Source: Kolteria novifilia | GTDB lineage: Bacteria > Planctomycetota > Planctomycetia > Kolteriales > Kolteriaceae | Reading direction: 5' to 3' | DNA: 64,000 nucleotides | Assembly: GCA_007748055.1 (NCBI GenBank) | Contig: CP036279.1 | Coordinates: 4,402,001-4,466,000 of the forward strand | Shown here: piece after piece, positions 52,789 to 63,300 of the stretch | Layout of the letters: each line of letters opens with the position of its first letter | How positions within the stretch are numbered: the first letter of the stretch is position 1 | Made by a program: the position numbers and the translations under genes | The notes under the pieces: model-generated | What the model saw: the letters and a program-made list of their open reading frames with translations, nothing else | The model's database searches: none | What the model was told of the DNA's origin: nothing

Positions 52789-53697
52789 ATGGACTTGGAG
52801 GTCTCTATCGGGCGTTTGACGCTCCCCAATCCCATCCTGGTCGCTTCGGGCACGTTCGGTTATGCCAAGGAATCGGCCGGTTTCGTCGATTTTTCCAAGC
52901 TCGGCGGCATTGTTCCCAAGACGGTCACCTGGGAGCCGCGAATCGGCAACCGCACGCCCCGCATCGTGGAAACTGCCTCCGGCATGCTCAACGCGATTGG
53001 GTTGGACAACGATGGGATCGACCACTTCCTCCGCGTCCATCTCCCCTATCTTCGAAAACTCCCGACCTCGATCATCGCCAATGTCGCGGGAAGGACGGTG
53101 GAGGAATACGCGGCCCTGGTCACCCGGTTGAACGGGGCGGAAGGCGTCGACGCGATCGAATTAAATCTCTCCTGTCCAAATGTTTCGTGCGGCATCGACT
53201 TCGCCATCAACCCCGAGAGCACCGAGCGAGTGATCTCGTTGGCCCGGAGAGAAACGGACAAGCCGTTGTTGGCCAAACTGACGCCCAATGTGACCAGCGT
53301 GGCGCCGATCGCTCAAGCCGCGGCGGCGGGCGGCGCAGACGGTTTGACGCTGATCAATACAGTGGTGGGTACGGCAATCGACTGGCGTCGTCGGCGTCCG
53401 ATTCTCGCCAACCGCATCGGTGGGCTCAGTGGCCCGGCGATCAAGCCGATTGCCCTTCGGATCGTGATGGAGACCGCCGCGAAGGTCGACCTGCCCATCA
53501 TTGGCGTTGGGGGAATTGGTTCCATTGACGACGTGATGGAATTTCTCGTCGCGGGTGCGACGGCCGTCCAAATTGGAACCGCCAACTTCTACGATCCAGG
53601 CTTGGCGACCCGCTTGGTGGATGAATTGCCTGGGGCGTTGGCCGCGATTGAAGAGAATTCTGTTCGTCGGATCATCGGGACGCTGGAGCGAAATTGA
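52789..53697 (+). CDS. pyrD: dihydroorotate dehydrogenase
   Basis: A 302-residue FMN enzyme oxidising dihydroorotate to orotate in pyrimidine synthesis. Signatures include [22 protein letters not shown], the KLTPN phosphate-binding strand and the [20 protein letters not shown] site. Length and the NLSCPNV segment fit class 1 (1A/1B) soluble enzymes, not membrane-bound class 2. The subunit K gene of class 1B is not in the window. The start at 52789 follows GGAGGG and the typical [10 protein letters not shown] opening; a longer in-frame reading is rejected. Confidence 0.93.
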   Translation: MDLEVSIGRLTLPNPILVASGTFGYAKESAGFVDFSKLGGIVPKTVTWEPRIGNRTPRIVETASGMLNAIGLDNDGIDHFLRVHLPYLRKLPTSIIANVAGRTVEEYAALVTRLNGAEGVDAIELNLSCPNVSCGIDFAINPESTERVISLARRETDKPLLAKLTPNVTSVAPIAQAAAAGGADGLTLINTVVGTAIDWRRRRPILANRIGGLSGPAIKPIALRIVMETAAKVDLPIIGVGGIGSIDDVMEFLVAGATAVQIGTANFYDPGLATRLVDELPGALAAIEENSVRRIIGTLERN

Positions 53698-53942
53698 CGG
53701 GTCGCTCCCTCAAGAGAATGGGACCTATCGCGCTGGCACGTTGCCTTCGGTCGAGATATCCGCTAGAGTTGTCTCTAGTTGTGATTGTTGGGGCGTTCGG
53801 TGAAGAAATCGCCGCTTGCGCTTCTGTCGAACCTGCCTCCGGGCCATTGCCAGGTCACTATCGCCTAGCAGTTCCCCGAGCGGGGAGATGCGTTTCCATT
53901 TCGACGATGTGAGTCGCCCGTCCGTCGTGAGGTTCACGGTAG

Positions 53943-55310
53943 ATGCATGTCGTTTTCGCCGTCGGCCAAGAGCCGATTCCCGGCTACCGATTGACCGAGG
54001 AGATGGAGGCTTCGGCCTTCTATCGACTGTGGAAGGTCAAAACGCCCGACGGTTCGACCAAGCTCTGGAAAGTCATCGACATGGTCGTGGGCAACGCGGC
54101 CATCGAAACGCGTTCCCTCGGGCTTCTGGTCCAGCTACGTCACGATAACCTCAATACACTCACCAATTTCTGGCAACTCGACGACGGTCGGCTCCTGGTG
54201 GTCGAGACCGACGTACCTGTCATGACGCTTCGTGATCGTCTGCAACTCTGCCAAAAGGAAGGCAATCCGGGCATCTCGCTGGACGAGGCGGCGGACTATC
54301 TCGAACAAGCGGCCGCCGGGCTCGACTTCCTCAATAGCCCCGTCCACCAGTTCCAGGGGCAGCAAGTCGCGATCTACCACCGGGCACTGCGACCCGATTG
54401 CCTGCTGCTCTTCAACGGCAGCGCCCAGAAGACCTGCAAAGTTTCCGACTTCGGGTTGGCCAAGCCGGTCGCCGAGCAAAACGCTCAGCATTCGCAGGGT
54501 CTGGCCCACTACGACTACGACCCGCCCGAGTTCTTCGAGGGTCAAACCGCGCCGACGAGTGATCAATATTCCCTCGCCATCGTCTATTACGAGCTCCGGA
54601 CCGGACGACTTCCCTTCTCGGGGACGATGCTCGAGCAGCTTCAAGCGAGGCTTTCCGACACGCCGAAACTCGACGAGATCACCGAAACCGAGCGGGTGGC
54701 GCTACGAAAAGCGCTCTCGCGCGAACCGAGCAAACGGTGGGAGAACTGCACCGCGTTCGCCAAGGGGCTTCGGACCGGACAGATACAGGATGCGGCCGCA
54801 CCGTCCATGCAGCAGGTGCCCACTCCGGCGTCGGTCCTTGATGAGCATCCCCCGGTGGCGGAACCGCCGCCCGAAGTATCCCGGCCCAGCGAGCCGATCG
54901 CGCCTTCCCCGCGACCCACGCCAGCGCCACCAGCCCCCCGGTCATCGGAACGCACCTCTCCGCTGACGCCGTCGAGTCCCATCAGTCGCGATTCGGGGAC
55001 GTTGCCCCCCGTTCGGACCCGCACACCCGCGCCGCGCGAGAGCGATTTCGAGGCACCGGAGGACCGTCCGGCGGCCTCGCGTCCAGTCAGTGCCGAGGCG
55101 GTCGTCGCCTCGTTGCGGGGCAATCGGTCCTCGGGAAACAAAGCGGTGGCCGCGGAGAAAGCCAAAGCGTTCCGCAAGCAGCTCGAGGCGACCACCGGAA
55201 AGAGCAACGACGTCCCGATCATTTGGGTGATCGTCATTCTTGTGGGCGTCGCCGCGGCATCGTACTACCTGATCAACGTCTTCTTTCCTCCCGCGGTGAC
55301 GGGGGGCTGA
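53943..55310 (+). CDS. Ser/Thr-kinase-like protein, probably a membrane-anchored pseudokinase
   Basis: A 455-residue protein with an N-terminal kinase-like domain (residues 10-270). The ATP-lysine position is kept (LWKVI, Lys43) and DFG is present (169-171). The glycine loop, however, is replaced by EEMEASAFYRLW, and the catalytic loop reads HRALRPDC (146-153), so the proton-acceptor Asp of HRD is Ala and the metal-binding Asn is Cys. Residues 285-400 are Pro/Ser-rich. A basic segment and a single membrane helix (IIWVIVILVGVAAASYYLI) follow. The kinase half is therefore probably cytoplasmic and signalling by binding rather than phosphorylation; this is inference. Confidence 0.85.
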   Translation: MHVVFAVGQEPIPGYRLTEEMEASAFYRLWKVKTPDGSTKLWKVIDMVVGNAAIETRSLGLLVQLRHDNLNTLTNFWQLDDGRLLVVETDVPVMTLRDRLQLCQKEGNPGISLDEAADYLEQAAAGLDFLNSPVHQFQGQQVAIYHRALRPDCLLLFNGSAQKTCKVSDFGLAKPVAEQNAQHSQGLAHYDYDPPEFFEGQTAPTSDQYSLAIVYYELRTGRLPFSGTMLEQLQARLSDTPKLDEITETERVALRKALSREPSKRWENCTAFAKGLRTGQIQDAAAPSMQQVPTPASVLDEHPPVAEPPPEVSRPSEPIAPSPRPTPAPPAPRSSERTSPLTPSSPISRDSGTLPPVRTRTPAPRESDFEAPEDRPAASRPVSAEAVVASLRGNRSSGNKAVAAEKAKAFRKQLEATTGKSNDVPIIWVIVILVGVAAASYYLINVFFPPAVTGG

Positions 55311-55419
55311 TCAAGGTTGACCCATTGCCGATGATTGTCGTTCACCCCGTTTCGCTTATGATGAACGTTTCGACTCCGCCTCTTTGTCAACGCACTCCCC
55401 TGCTCAACAGGAGTTTCGC

Positions 55420-56226
55420 ATGGGCATGACGCCCTCGCCCACCGCGTCGCCGGACGTTAGTGTCGTCCGTGAGCCCAGCGTCTACCTTGTTGGCAGCCAG
55501 ATGGTTCACGAGTCGTCGATCGACCAGTTCCTCGAGGACCATGGGATCACTTGGTCGACCGACACGCAGGTGGGGGGCGAACGACTCAGTGAGGCCGCCG
55601 GCCGCGTCTGCTACATGTCCTTCGGCAAGGGGCGCAAGACCAACGAGGAGTACCTCGGCCACATTATCGGCGTCGGCCACGGCAGCGTGCTCGAGCACGC
55701 CGTCTGGAACTTCATCATCACCGGCGTCAGCCGAAGCTTCACCCACGAACTGATTCGGCACCGGGCGGGTTTCGCGTACTCGCAGCTCAGCCAGCGCTAC
55801 GTCGATGAGTCGACCGCCGACTATGTCGAGCCGGACATCATCGCCGAGGATCCGGAACTCCACGCTCTCTGGCTCGAGGCGGTCACCAAGTGCCAGGACG
55901 TCTATCGCAGGCTCGTCGACGGGCTCGCGGCGAAACTTGAGGAGCATCCCGACCGGACCCTTCGGCGGAAGATCGCTCGGCAGGCCGCGCGGAGCGTTCT
56001 GCCCAACGCGTGCGAGACGAAAATCTTCGTCTCCGCCAACGCGCGGGCGCTGCGGCATTTCATCGAGCTTCGCGGCAACGAGCACGCCGACACCGAGATT
56101 CGCGCCGTCGCGATCAAGGTGCTCAAGCTCATGCAAGAGGCGGCGCCGAGTATGTTCGGCGACTACGTCATCCGCAACCACGACGATGGGACGGAGATCG
56201 CCGAGACACCGAACCGAAAAGTGTGA
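55420..56226 (+). CDS. thyX: FAD-dependent thymidylate synthase
   Basis: A 268-residue enzyme making dTMP from dUMP. The ThyX motif is present as RHRAGFAYSQLSQRY, with the second conserved Ser at RHR-x8-S rather than the usual x7 spacing. HGSVLEHAVWNF and the NEHADTEIRA region also match the family. The start at 55420 has AACAGGAG 7 bases upstream. It is followed by a 470-base gap and then rho; the pseudokinase is upstream in the same direction. Confidence 0.93.
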   Translation: MGMTPSPTASPDVSVVREPSVYLVGSQMVHESSIDQFLEDHGITWSTDTQVGGERLSEAAGRVCYMSFGKGRKTNEEYLGHIIGVGHGSVLEHAVWNFIITGVSRSFTHELIRHRAGFAYSQLSQRYVDESTADYVEPDIIAEDPELHALWLEAVTKCQDVYRRLVDGLAAKLEEHPDRTLRRKIARQAARSVLPNACETKIFVSANARALRHFIELRGNEHADTEIRAVAIKVLKLMQEAAPSMFGDYVIRNHDDGTEIAETPNRKV

Positions 56227-56696
56227 CTGGCTTGACTGACGCACACTTGTCACCGTCCCTCGGGAACCGAGATCGCCAGGCAGCTTGAAACGACGATTCC
56301 GGGAACGGATCCCGTGTTTCTTCTCGCGGTGTTCGCCCGTCGCGCGGTCGATGGCGAGTCGCCGACACTCCGGGCCCCATGGGCAATGGTTCCCATTCGC
56401 CCCACGACGGACGCGGGCGTTGGGAAACGAGCAAGACACGCAGGAAATCCCCGTCTTGCGAAGCGGATGACGACCCCTTCGGGCCGGCGTCGAGGCCAAG
56501 AAGAAGCGGGCGAGCTTGGATTCATCCCGAGTGCCTCGGCCAGGTGGGCCGACGCCATCTTGAGAACGAATTGGACAATGACGATTTCGCCGACGCGTAC
56601 CGTCGGCGTGGCCGATCTCCGCGACCTCTTGTCGAACGGAGAGCCCCAACCGGGCTGTGCAGACATTCGGCCGCACCAGCTTGCACTTGAAAGGAC
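56227..56696. other. leader/intergenic region upstream of rho
   Basis: A 470-base gap between thyX and rho on the same strand. Rho genes often carry long autoregulatory leaders, so part of it may be transcribed, but I see no structure I can defend. Short readings in it have no ribosome binding site. Confidence 0.4.
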
Positions 56697-57926
56697 ATGA
56701 CGTTGCCCGAGCCCAATGAACAGGCGCGTGACGTTGACGGCATCTTGGAACTACATCCGTCCGGCTATGGATTTGTCCGCAATGTCTCCATGCATTGCGG
56801 GTCGCGCCCAGACGACGCCTTCGTCTCCGCCGACATGATCCGCCGCCTCGACCTGCGAGAGGGGCTTCTTCTCGAGGGTGGCGTCGAGGCGGGTCGGGCC
56901 AACGACCGAGGCCGCAACGACCGGCAACGGCGCAATGACGGGTCACGAAATCAACGACGCGGCAAGGGTCCCCAGCAGCGTCGCAACGATCAAAAGCAAG
57001 GGCCTCGGCTTCGCTCGGTCAATCTCATCGAAGGAGAGGAAGCCGACAAGTACCGCCAGATCCCGGTCTTCGACACCCTCACCCCGATCGATCCGCACCA
57101 GTGGCTTCGACTCGAAACGACCGCCGAACAACTCACGACGCGCGTGGTCGATATGTTCACGCCGATCGGCAAGGGCCAACGGGGACTCATCGTCGCGCCG
57201 CCTCGTAGCGGCAAGACCTTCCTCATCAAGCACATCGCCGAGGGGATCACGGCCAACCACCCCGACATCGAACTCATCGTGCTGTTGATCGACGAACGTC
57301 CCGAGGAAGTGACCGACATGCAGCGGTCGATCAACGGGACCGTCTTCGCCTCCTCCAACGACCGCGAAACCAGCAGCCACGTCCGTTTGGCGGAGTTGGT
57401 CATCGAACGCTCTAAGCGGCTCACGGAGATGGGCAAGGACGTCGTCGTCCTGATGGACAGCATCACCAGGCTCGCTCGCGCCTACAACAAGCACGTCGGC
57501 ACCACCGGACGGACCATGAGTGGCGGGCTCGACATCCGCGCGTTGGAGATTCCCAAGCGGCTCTTCGGCACCGCGCGCGTCTTCGAGGAAGGCGGTTCGC
57601 TCACCGTCCTCGCCTCGGCACTCATCGATACCGGATCGCGCATGGACGATGTGATCTTCCAAGAGTTCAAGGGGACGGGCAACATGGAACTCGTGCTCGA
57701 TCACCGGCTCGCCGATCGCCGCGTCTACCCGGCCATCGACATGTTCCAATCGGGCACTCGAAAGGAAGAGCGACTTCTTCCCCCCGACGATCTCGAGAAA
57801 ATCACGCTCATCCGGCGCACGCTCGCGGGCATGCACCCGGTCGAGGCGATGCAGACCCTCATCAGCCGGCTGGCGAAGAGCCCCTCGAACGAAGCGTTCC
57901 TCGATCAGATCCGCGCCGCCTCGTAG
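56697..57926 (+). CDS. rho: transcription termination factor Rho
   Basis: A 409-residue hexameric RNA helicase that ends transcription. The helicase core has Walker A (PPRSGKTFL), Walker B (VVVLMDSITRLARAYN), SGGLDIRALEIPKR and an SRMDDVIFQEFKGTGNMEL motif. The N-terminal RNA-binding OB fold (DVDGILELHPSGYGFVRN) is kept, but the helical Rho_N domain is absent. An Arg/Asn/Gln-rich insert (NDRGRNDRQRRNDG and beyond, about residues 68-100) extends the RNA-binding part. The start at 56697 aligns with this domain. Such basic inserts are known in GC-rich bacteria and are thought to add RNA affinity. Confidence 0.95.
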   Translation: MTLPEPNEQARDVDGILELHPSGYGFVRNVSMHCGSRPDDAFVSADMIRRLDLREGLLLEGGVEAGRANDRGRNDRQRRNDGSRNQRRGKGPQQRRNDQKQGPRLRSVNLIEGEEADKYRQIPVFDTLTPIDPHQWLRLETTAEQLTTRVVDMFTPIGKGQRGLIVAPPRSGKTFLIKHIAEGITANHPDIELIVLLIDERPEEVTDMQRSINGTVFASSNDRETSSHVRLAELVIERSKRLTEMGKDVVVLMDSITRLARAYNKHVGTTGRTMSGGLDIRALEIPKRLFGTARVFEEGGSLTVLASALIDTGSRMDDVIFQEFKGTGNMELVLDHRLADRRVYPAIDMFQSGTRKEERLLPPDDLEKITLIRRTLAGMHPVEAMQTLISRLAKSPSNEAFLDQIRAAS

Positions 57927-58027
57927 CACACTGGTCCACCGGAACGTTGGGTGCTTCGATAGTTCAGATCGCTGGGCATTCGCCGAAATGAGAAGCGCAC
58001 AGGTCGGCGATCGACCGCGTGCGCGGA

Positions 58028-58783
58028 TCAGCGCTCGTTATTCGCCACCTCTTGGGTCAGCTCACGGACGCGAATCGACCGGAAAGCGATTGGACCGTGA
58101 TCGCCTTGGACCAAGAGCTGACCACGCGGGCCCGGCTGACGACGCCAATTGCTTCCGGTGGGCGTCTTCAGCACGAGGTCGTCATGAATCACCTCCCCGT
58201 TGAGGGTGACGTTGACCAAGTGGGCTGGACGGATCAACTTGCCCTCCTTGTCCTTCCGGGGCGTAAGGAACGTCGCCTGGAGCGTCTGCCACTCGCCGGG
58301 ACGTTTACACGCGTTCTTTAGGGGAGCAATTCCCTTGTCGATGTGGTGATACTTCGGCAGCAGCTCCGACCGGGGGTAGATCCCTCCCATGTGCTTGCCG
58401 GTGATTTCCTTGACTCCCCAACTATCGTGAATTTGGATCTCGTAGACCTTCTCGAATTTGATGCCGGAGTTTGACCCGTTGGGAATCATGAACTCGAGCG
58501 AGATTTCGATGTCGCCGAACGATTTCTTGCTGAGGAGGTTCGGCGCTTTGCCGGTCGGGCCGTTGTAGAGGATGCCCTTTCCCGGCTTCGCCTCCAGCAG
58601 GCGCGGATTCTCGAGATCGACCGCGACGTCCCCGACCACTTGCCAACTGGAACTGGGATTCTTCCAAGCATCGAGGCTCTTGCCGTCGAAGAGTTCGGTC
58701 CACGCCGGTTCTTCGGCCCGACCAACCGTCGTCCAACAAAGGACGGCGACCAACCACGTTGCCACAGCGAGTCGATGATGCAT
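58028..58783 (-). CDS. exported DUF1080 (3-keto-disaccharide hydrolase-like) protein
   Basis: A 251-residue secreted protein with signal peptide LVAVLCWTTVGRAEE. The DUF1080 fold, a concanavalin-like beta-sandwich, shows WTELFDGKSLDAWKNPSSSW, FGDIEISLEFMIP, SNSGIKFEKVYEIQIHDS and a final GPIAFRSIRVRE. The family is common in planctomycetes and includes 3-keto-glycoside hydrolases; the particular substrate is unknown. ATG at 58783 has AAAGGATTTTG upstream and begins a good signal peptide; the longer reading is rejected. It is convergent with rho. Confidence 0.85.
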   Translation of the reverse strand: MHHRLAVATWLVAVLCWTTVGRAEEPAWTELFDGKSLDAWKNPSSSWQVVGDVAVDLENPRLLEAKPGKGILYNGPTGKAPNLLSKKSFGDIEISLEFMIPNGSNSGIKFEKVYEIQIHDSWGVKEITGKHMGGIYPRSELLPKYHHIDKGIAPLKNACKRPGEWQTLQATFLTPRKDKEGKLIRPAHLVNVTLNGEVIHDDLVLKTPTGSNWRRQPGPRGQLLVQGDHGPIAFRSIRVRELTQEVANNER

Positions 58784-59027
58784 CAACAAAATCCTTTCGG
58801 CCCAACCCTTCTTCCCTTCGGTCGTTCGTCCGACGTCGCGGACCTCGCCCTTGCCTTCCCAGGCATTGGGCTCGTCTCGCGGAGACTCGACGAACATCGC
58901 CACCGAGGTCGATTCGGCGCCCGGGTTTCCACCAATGGAGCCCGACTCGGCGATCCGATCTGGATGAACGACCGGTCCCAAGCGTAAAATACGAACGACT
59001 CCGACACAACGTACCGAGATCGATTTC

Positions 59028-59903
59028 ATGACGTCACGTACCCAAGGTCCCTGCGATTCCTCCCAAACGCGTCCGCCGATTTCCGGCGAACTCTGGTCGG
59101 TGGACGATGCCGTCCAAGCGATCCGTGACGAAGTCGGGGATTTTGCGCCGGAAGTGATGATCCTCTTGGGTTCGGGCTTGAGCGGGGCGTCGACCGGAGC
59201 GGACATCTACTACACGATGCCCTACGACCGAATTCCAGGAATGGCGCCGGCGCGCGTCGTCGGCCATCCGGGCAAGCTGCTTTTCGGCTCCTGGGCCAAT
59301 CGAACGGTGGTCCTGTTCCAAGGACGCAATCATTGGTACGAAGGGCATCCCTGGACCCGGGTCACCCTCCCCATTCAGATCGCCGCTCATTTGGGGGTCG
59401 GGACGGTGATGCTCACCAATGCCAGCGGATCGCTCTCTCCGAAGCTTCCGCCGGGAAGTTTGGTCTGCATTGACGATCATCTCAACTTCATGGGTGCCAA
59501 CCCCCGCGTCGGGGTCACGTCCAACGACCCGTCGACCTTGTTTCCCGACTTGGGCGAAGCCTATTCGCGCAGGCTCCGCGATCTGCTCGACGACGCCGCG
59601 ATGATGCTCGGGCAGTCACTGCACCATGGCGTCTACGCGGCGGTCAGCGGCCCCAACTACGAGACGCCCGCCGAGGTTCGCGCCCTTCGTATGCTAGGGG
59701 CCGACGTCGTCGGCATGTCGACCGTCGGTGAGGTCATCGTCGCTCGGCAATGCGGCCTCGAGTGCAGTGCCATCTCCTGCGTCACCAACATGGCCGCGGG
59801 AATGACGTCCGGCGCGATCACGCACGACGAGGTCGTCGACATCGCCCATTCTGTCAGTCTTCGCCTGGGCAGCATCCTCGACACGACGCTGCGTCTCCTC
59901 TGA
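59028..59903 (+). CDS. purine nucleoside phosphorylase
   Basis: A 291-residue type I (trimeric) purine nucleoside phosphorylase, splitting purine nucleosides with phosphate. Motifs: ILLGSGLSG, FQGRNHWYEGHPW, PGSLVCIDDHLNFMG, AVSGPNYETPAEVRALRMLGADVVGMSTV-type segments with the catalytic Glu of YETPAE, and SCVTNMAAG bearing the purine-contact Asn. Length and motifs fit PunA/DeoD-II rather than the hexameric DeoD. It is divergent from the DUF1080 gene. Confidence 0.92.
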   Translation: MTSRTQGPCDSSQTRPPISGELWSVDDAVQAIRDEVGDFAPEVMILLGSGLSGASTGADIYYTMPYDRIPGMAPARVVGHPGKLLFGSWANRTVVLFQGRNHWYEGHPWTRVTLPIQIAAHLGVGTVMLTNASGSLSPKLPPGSLVCIDDHLNFMGANPRVGVTSNDPSTLFPDLGEAYSRRLRDLLDDAAMMLGQSLHHGVYAAVSGPNYETPAEVRALRMLGADVVGMSTVGEVIVARQCGLECSAISCVTNMAAGMTSGAITHDEVVDIAHSVSLRLGSILDTTLRLL

Positions 59904-60381
59904 ATAACGCAATCGCTTCCCCCTTCTCAGGTTCCCGCCAGCCCCCTCGGTGGCCGCCTACCGCCCCTTTCGCCCAAACCAATGGATCATGAGGCCGAAT
60001 CCCTGGCACGTTGGAAGTCGGCCCAAGGTTCGCGCACGACCGGCTGTAACGATTCGGCAGATCACGCTGACCTGGAGGTTCAGCGAAACTGGACTGCTCA
60101 GGTATGGTTCGACGGCCACCTCCATCGCGATTTCAACCCGAGAGGGAGCGTTCGTCACCCACCACTGACCGATAACCGAATCGTCGGTATCGGGATTCTC
60201 TCGAGTGCCAGTTCGTGCTATGGCCGCCGAGATTTTTACTAGGCAGTCGCACTGTGACGAACCGTCATCGCCGAGCGACCGCTCGCTTGCTCCCGTGAGC
60301 AGCGCGATGGAACGGCAGGGTTCTCGGATCAGGGGGAAAGCCCCTCGAACCGTCCGACTAGAAGGGATTCGTCGCAGCTAG
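59904..60381. other. intergenic region upstream of the M1-Omp85 gene
   Basis: A 478-base region with no supported gene or RNA. It must contain the promoter of the gene at 60382; a clear hexamer pair was not found. Confidence 0.4.
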
Positions 60382-63300
60382 ATGACCTGGCCAGCAGTGA
60401 CGCTGCTCTTGTTTCTCTCTTGGTCGACGGTGGCGCAAGCGACGGTCGACGAGGCTCCCGCTGCGCTTGACGTGCGGACCGTGACCCTCGCGGAGGATCA
60501 TTCCGGCGCCGCCAGCGGTCCGGGCCTGCTTCCTCCCACGGGATCGACCTCGTTTCCGCAAGCGGCGAACGTTCAAAACGCGACGCTCCACCAACACGAC
60601 GTCTTGGTCGCTCCCGACTGCCCGGCCTGTTGCCTACGACCGACGAGTTGGGCCGAGCCTCCCCCCTGGCTTCCCGACTACTCCATCAAGGCGGAGGTCG
60701 ACCCGAACTGTCGCACCGTCCGCGTGCACCAGAACGTCGTCTGGACGAACCCGACCGCGGTCCCGACCGATCGCTTGGTCTTCCACATCTACCCGAATCA
60801 TCGTCCGACGAAGAAGCAATTGGAAGTCTACGAGCGGACGCTGGAGTCGCTACGTCTTGACCCGCGCATCGGCATCGATCGCGACGGCGAGCGGATTCAC
60901 ATTCGCAAGATCCAGATGGGGGATGCCGAACTCTCCTACTCGATCGACGCCGAGCACGACACCGTCATGACGGTACCGCTGCCGATCACCGTCGGCCCGG
61001 GAGAGTCGGTCGAGGTGACGCTCGACTACGACCTCGAGATCCCGCCCGTCCAAGGACGCTTCGGGCAGTACAACGGCATCACCAGCTTGCTGAATTGGTA
61101 TCCCGTCCTCGCTTACTACGGCGGTGAGGGCTGGGCGCCCGTCCCCTTCGTCGGCTGGCATCAACCGTGGTTCAACGAGGCGGGCCACTACCACGTCGAG
61201 CTCACGGTGCCCCAAGGGGAAATCGTGGTCGCTAGCGGTCAGATGGTCGCGGCCGCGAATGACGACCGGGGGATGCGTCACCTCAGCTACGAGGGGCGTG
61301 GGCTGCGCGATTTCGCGGTCACGATGAGCCCCCGTTTCGAGCTCCACCAGGCCGAGGTCGATGGGATCAAGGTCACCGTCGCCGCCGTTCCGGAACATCG
61401 TTACTATGCCCGGATGGCGCTCGAGACCGCCGTCGAATGTCTCCCGCTCTACACCAAGTGGTTCGGTCCCTACGCCTATCCCGAGTTCAAAATCAGCGAA
61501 AGCTACTTCGGCTGGAACGGGAACGAGACCTCCGGGATGGTGTGCCTCGACGCCCGCGTCTTCGAGGCTCCCCGGCTGGGTCGGGTCTACATCGACAGTT
61601 TGGTGGGACACGAGATCTGCCATCAGTGGTGGTACGCGGCTGTCGGGACCGATGGTTTTCACGAAACCTGGATGGACGAAGGGCTCGTCTCCTACCTCAG
61701 CCAACTGCGGATGCAGGAGAAGTATGGTCGGGACGTCCAAATCCTCAATTGGCCACGCTACGCCCAGTGGCTGCCCAACATCAGCTACCGCACGCTCCAG
61801 CACTACGGCTACCAGCTCTACTACAACCGGGGTGGGCGCGGCATCAGCCAGTCGTCGCTGCCGACGATGGGGCACCTCCACAACGTCTTCTTCCTGGCGT
61901 ACGACCGCGGCAGCCTCATCTTCAGCATGCTGCATCAACGTCTCGGCAACGAGTGCTTCTTCAACTTCCTCGCGACGGTCTACGCCAAGTACCGATTCCG
62001 CATCCTCTTCGTCTCCGACTTCGAGCGGGAACTCGACGAGTACACCGGACACTCGTGGAAACCCTTCTTCGACGCGTGGCTACGCTCGCCGGGTGTCACC
62101 GATTGGAAGATCAAGAAGGTCCGCGTCGAGGAGTTCGACGGCGGCTTCAAGACGAATGTCCTGATCAAGCAACGCAAGGAGATCGACGAGCCGATCGACC
62201 TCGGGTTCGCCTACGAGAAGAAAGGACCGATCGTCGGGACGGTTCGTGTCGACCCGCACCTTCCGGTGGAAGGCAACACCAGCCTGCAACAGGTCGGTCC
62301 CCACGAGTGGGAAGTGACGCTCGTAACCCCCGAGCGGCCCAAGCAGATCATCCTCGATCCCGACGAGCGCGTGCTCGACGTCAACCCGGCCAACAACCGT
62401 TGGAAGTGGGATCCGGAGATTCGGCTCACCCCAATCTACAACCCGCTCGACGAGACACCGATCGTCTACCCACTCAATCGGCCCTCGATCGCGGCCGGTC
62501 CCGGCATCGACCTTGATGGGCGGATCGGAATTCGTGGCTCGTTGATCTCACCCACGAAGTATCGCGTCTCCCCCTACTACGCCTATAGTTGGGCCGACGC
62601 CCAACAGGGAGTCGGCGTCGACTCGGAGTTCTTCAATCTGCCACTGCCGAACTTCTCGGTCGGGGGACGCTATGAACGTACGGTCGCCGACGGCATCTCC
62701 CTCGCGCCCGCCAATCAAGGGAAGTTCTTCCTTCGCTGGTACCAGGCTTACACGTCGAGCTACGTCTACGACTACAACGCCTACGCGGAGACCTACTTTC
62801 TCTTCGGGCAGAACTTCTTTCCCGGCGTGAACATTCGACGTGAGGCTCCACCGGGGATCGAGAACTACACTGACATCCGCGCGATCGGCCTGCGCTACCA
62901 TCTCGACACGCGCATGCCCTATTGGAACCCGGAGAAGGGATATCAGCTCGACGCCGGCGTGGAGTTCGGGTTTCATGCCTTCGGCGCCGGCGAGAGCTTT
63001 CAGCGCGGATGGGCCCAACTCTCGGCGGTCCACAAACTCCCCGAGGGCTTGGGATGGTTCTCCGACACGCGCGTCGTCGGTCGTCTCGCTGGCGGGGTGG
63101 GATCACCTGACAATGGGCAGCACTTCCGCTTCGGCGGACCGCTGCGGTTCCGGGGCTACCGGTCGGAGGACGTCGAGGGCAACGCCTTCTGGCTCACCAG
63201 CCTCGAGTGGCGTCTTCCCCTCCTGAAGCGCATCAACGTCGGCGTCTGCGACAACATGATTAATCTTCAGGAACTCTGGGGCGGTGTCTTCATCGACATG

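Noticed and set aside
55387-56946. 519-residue minus-strand open reading across thyX and the rho leader
   Set aside because: Antisense to thyX and without recognisable features.
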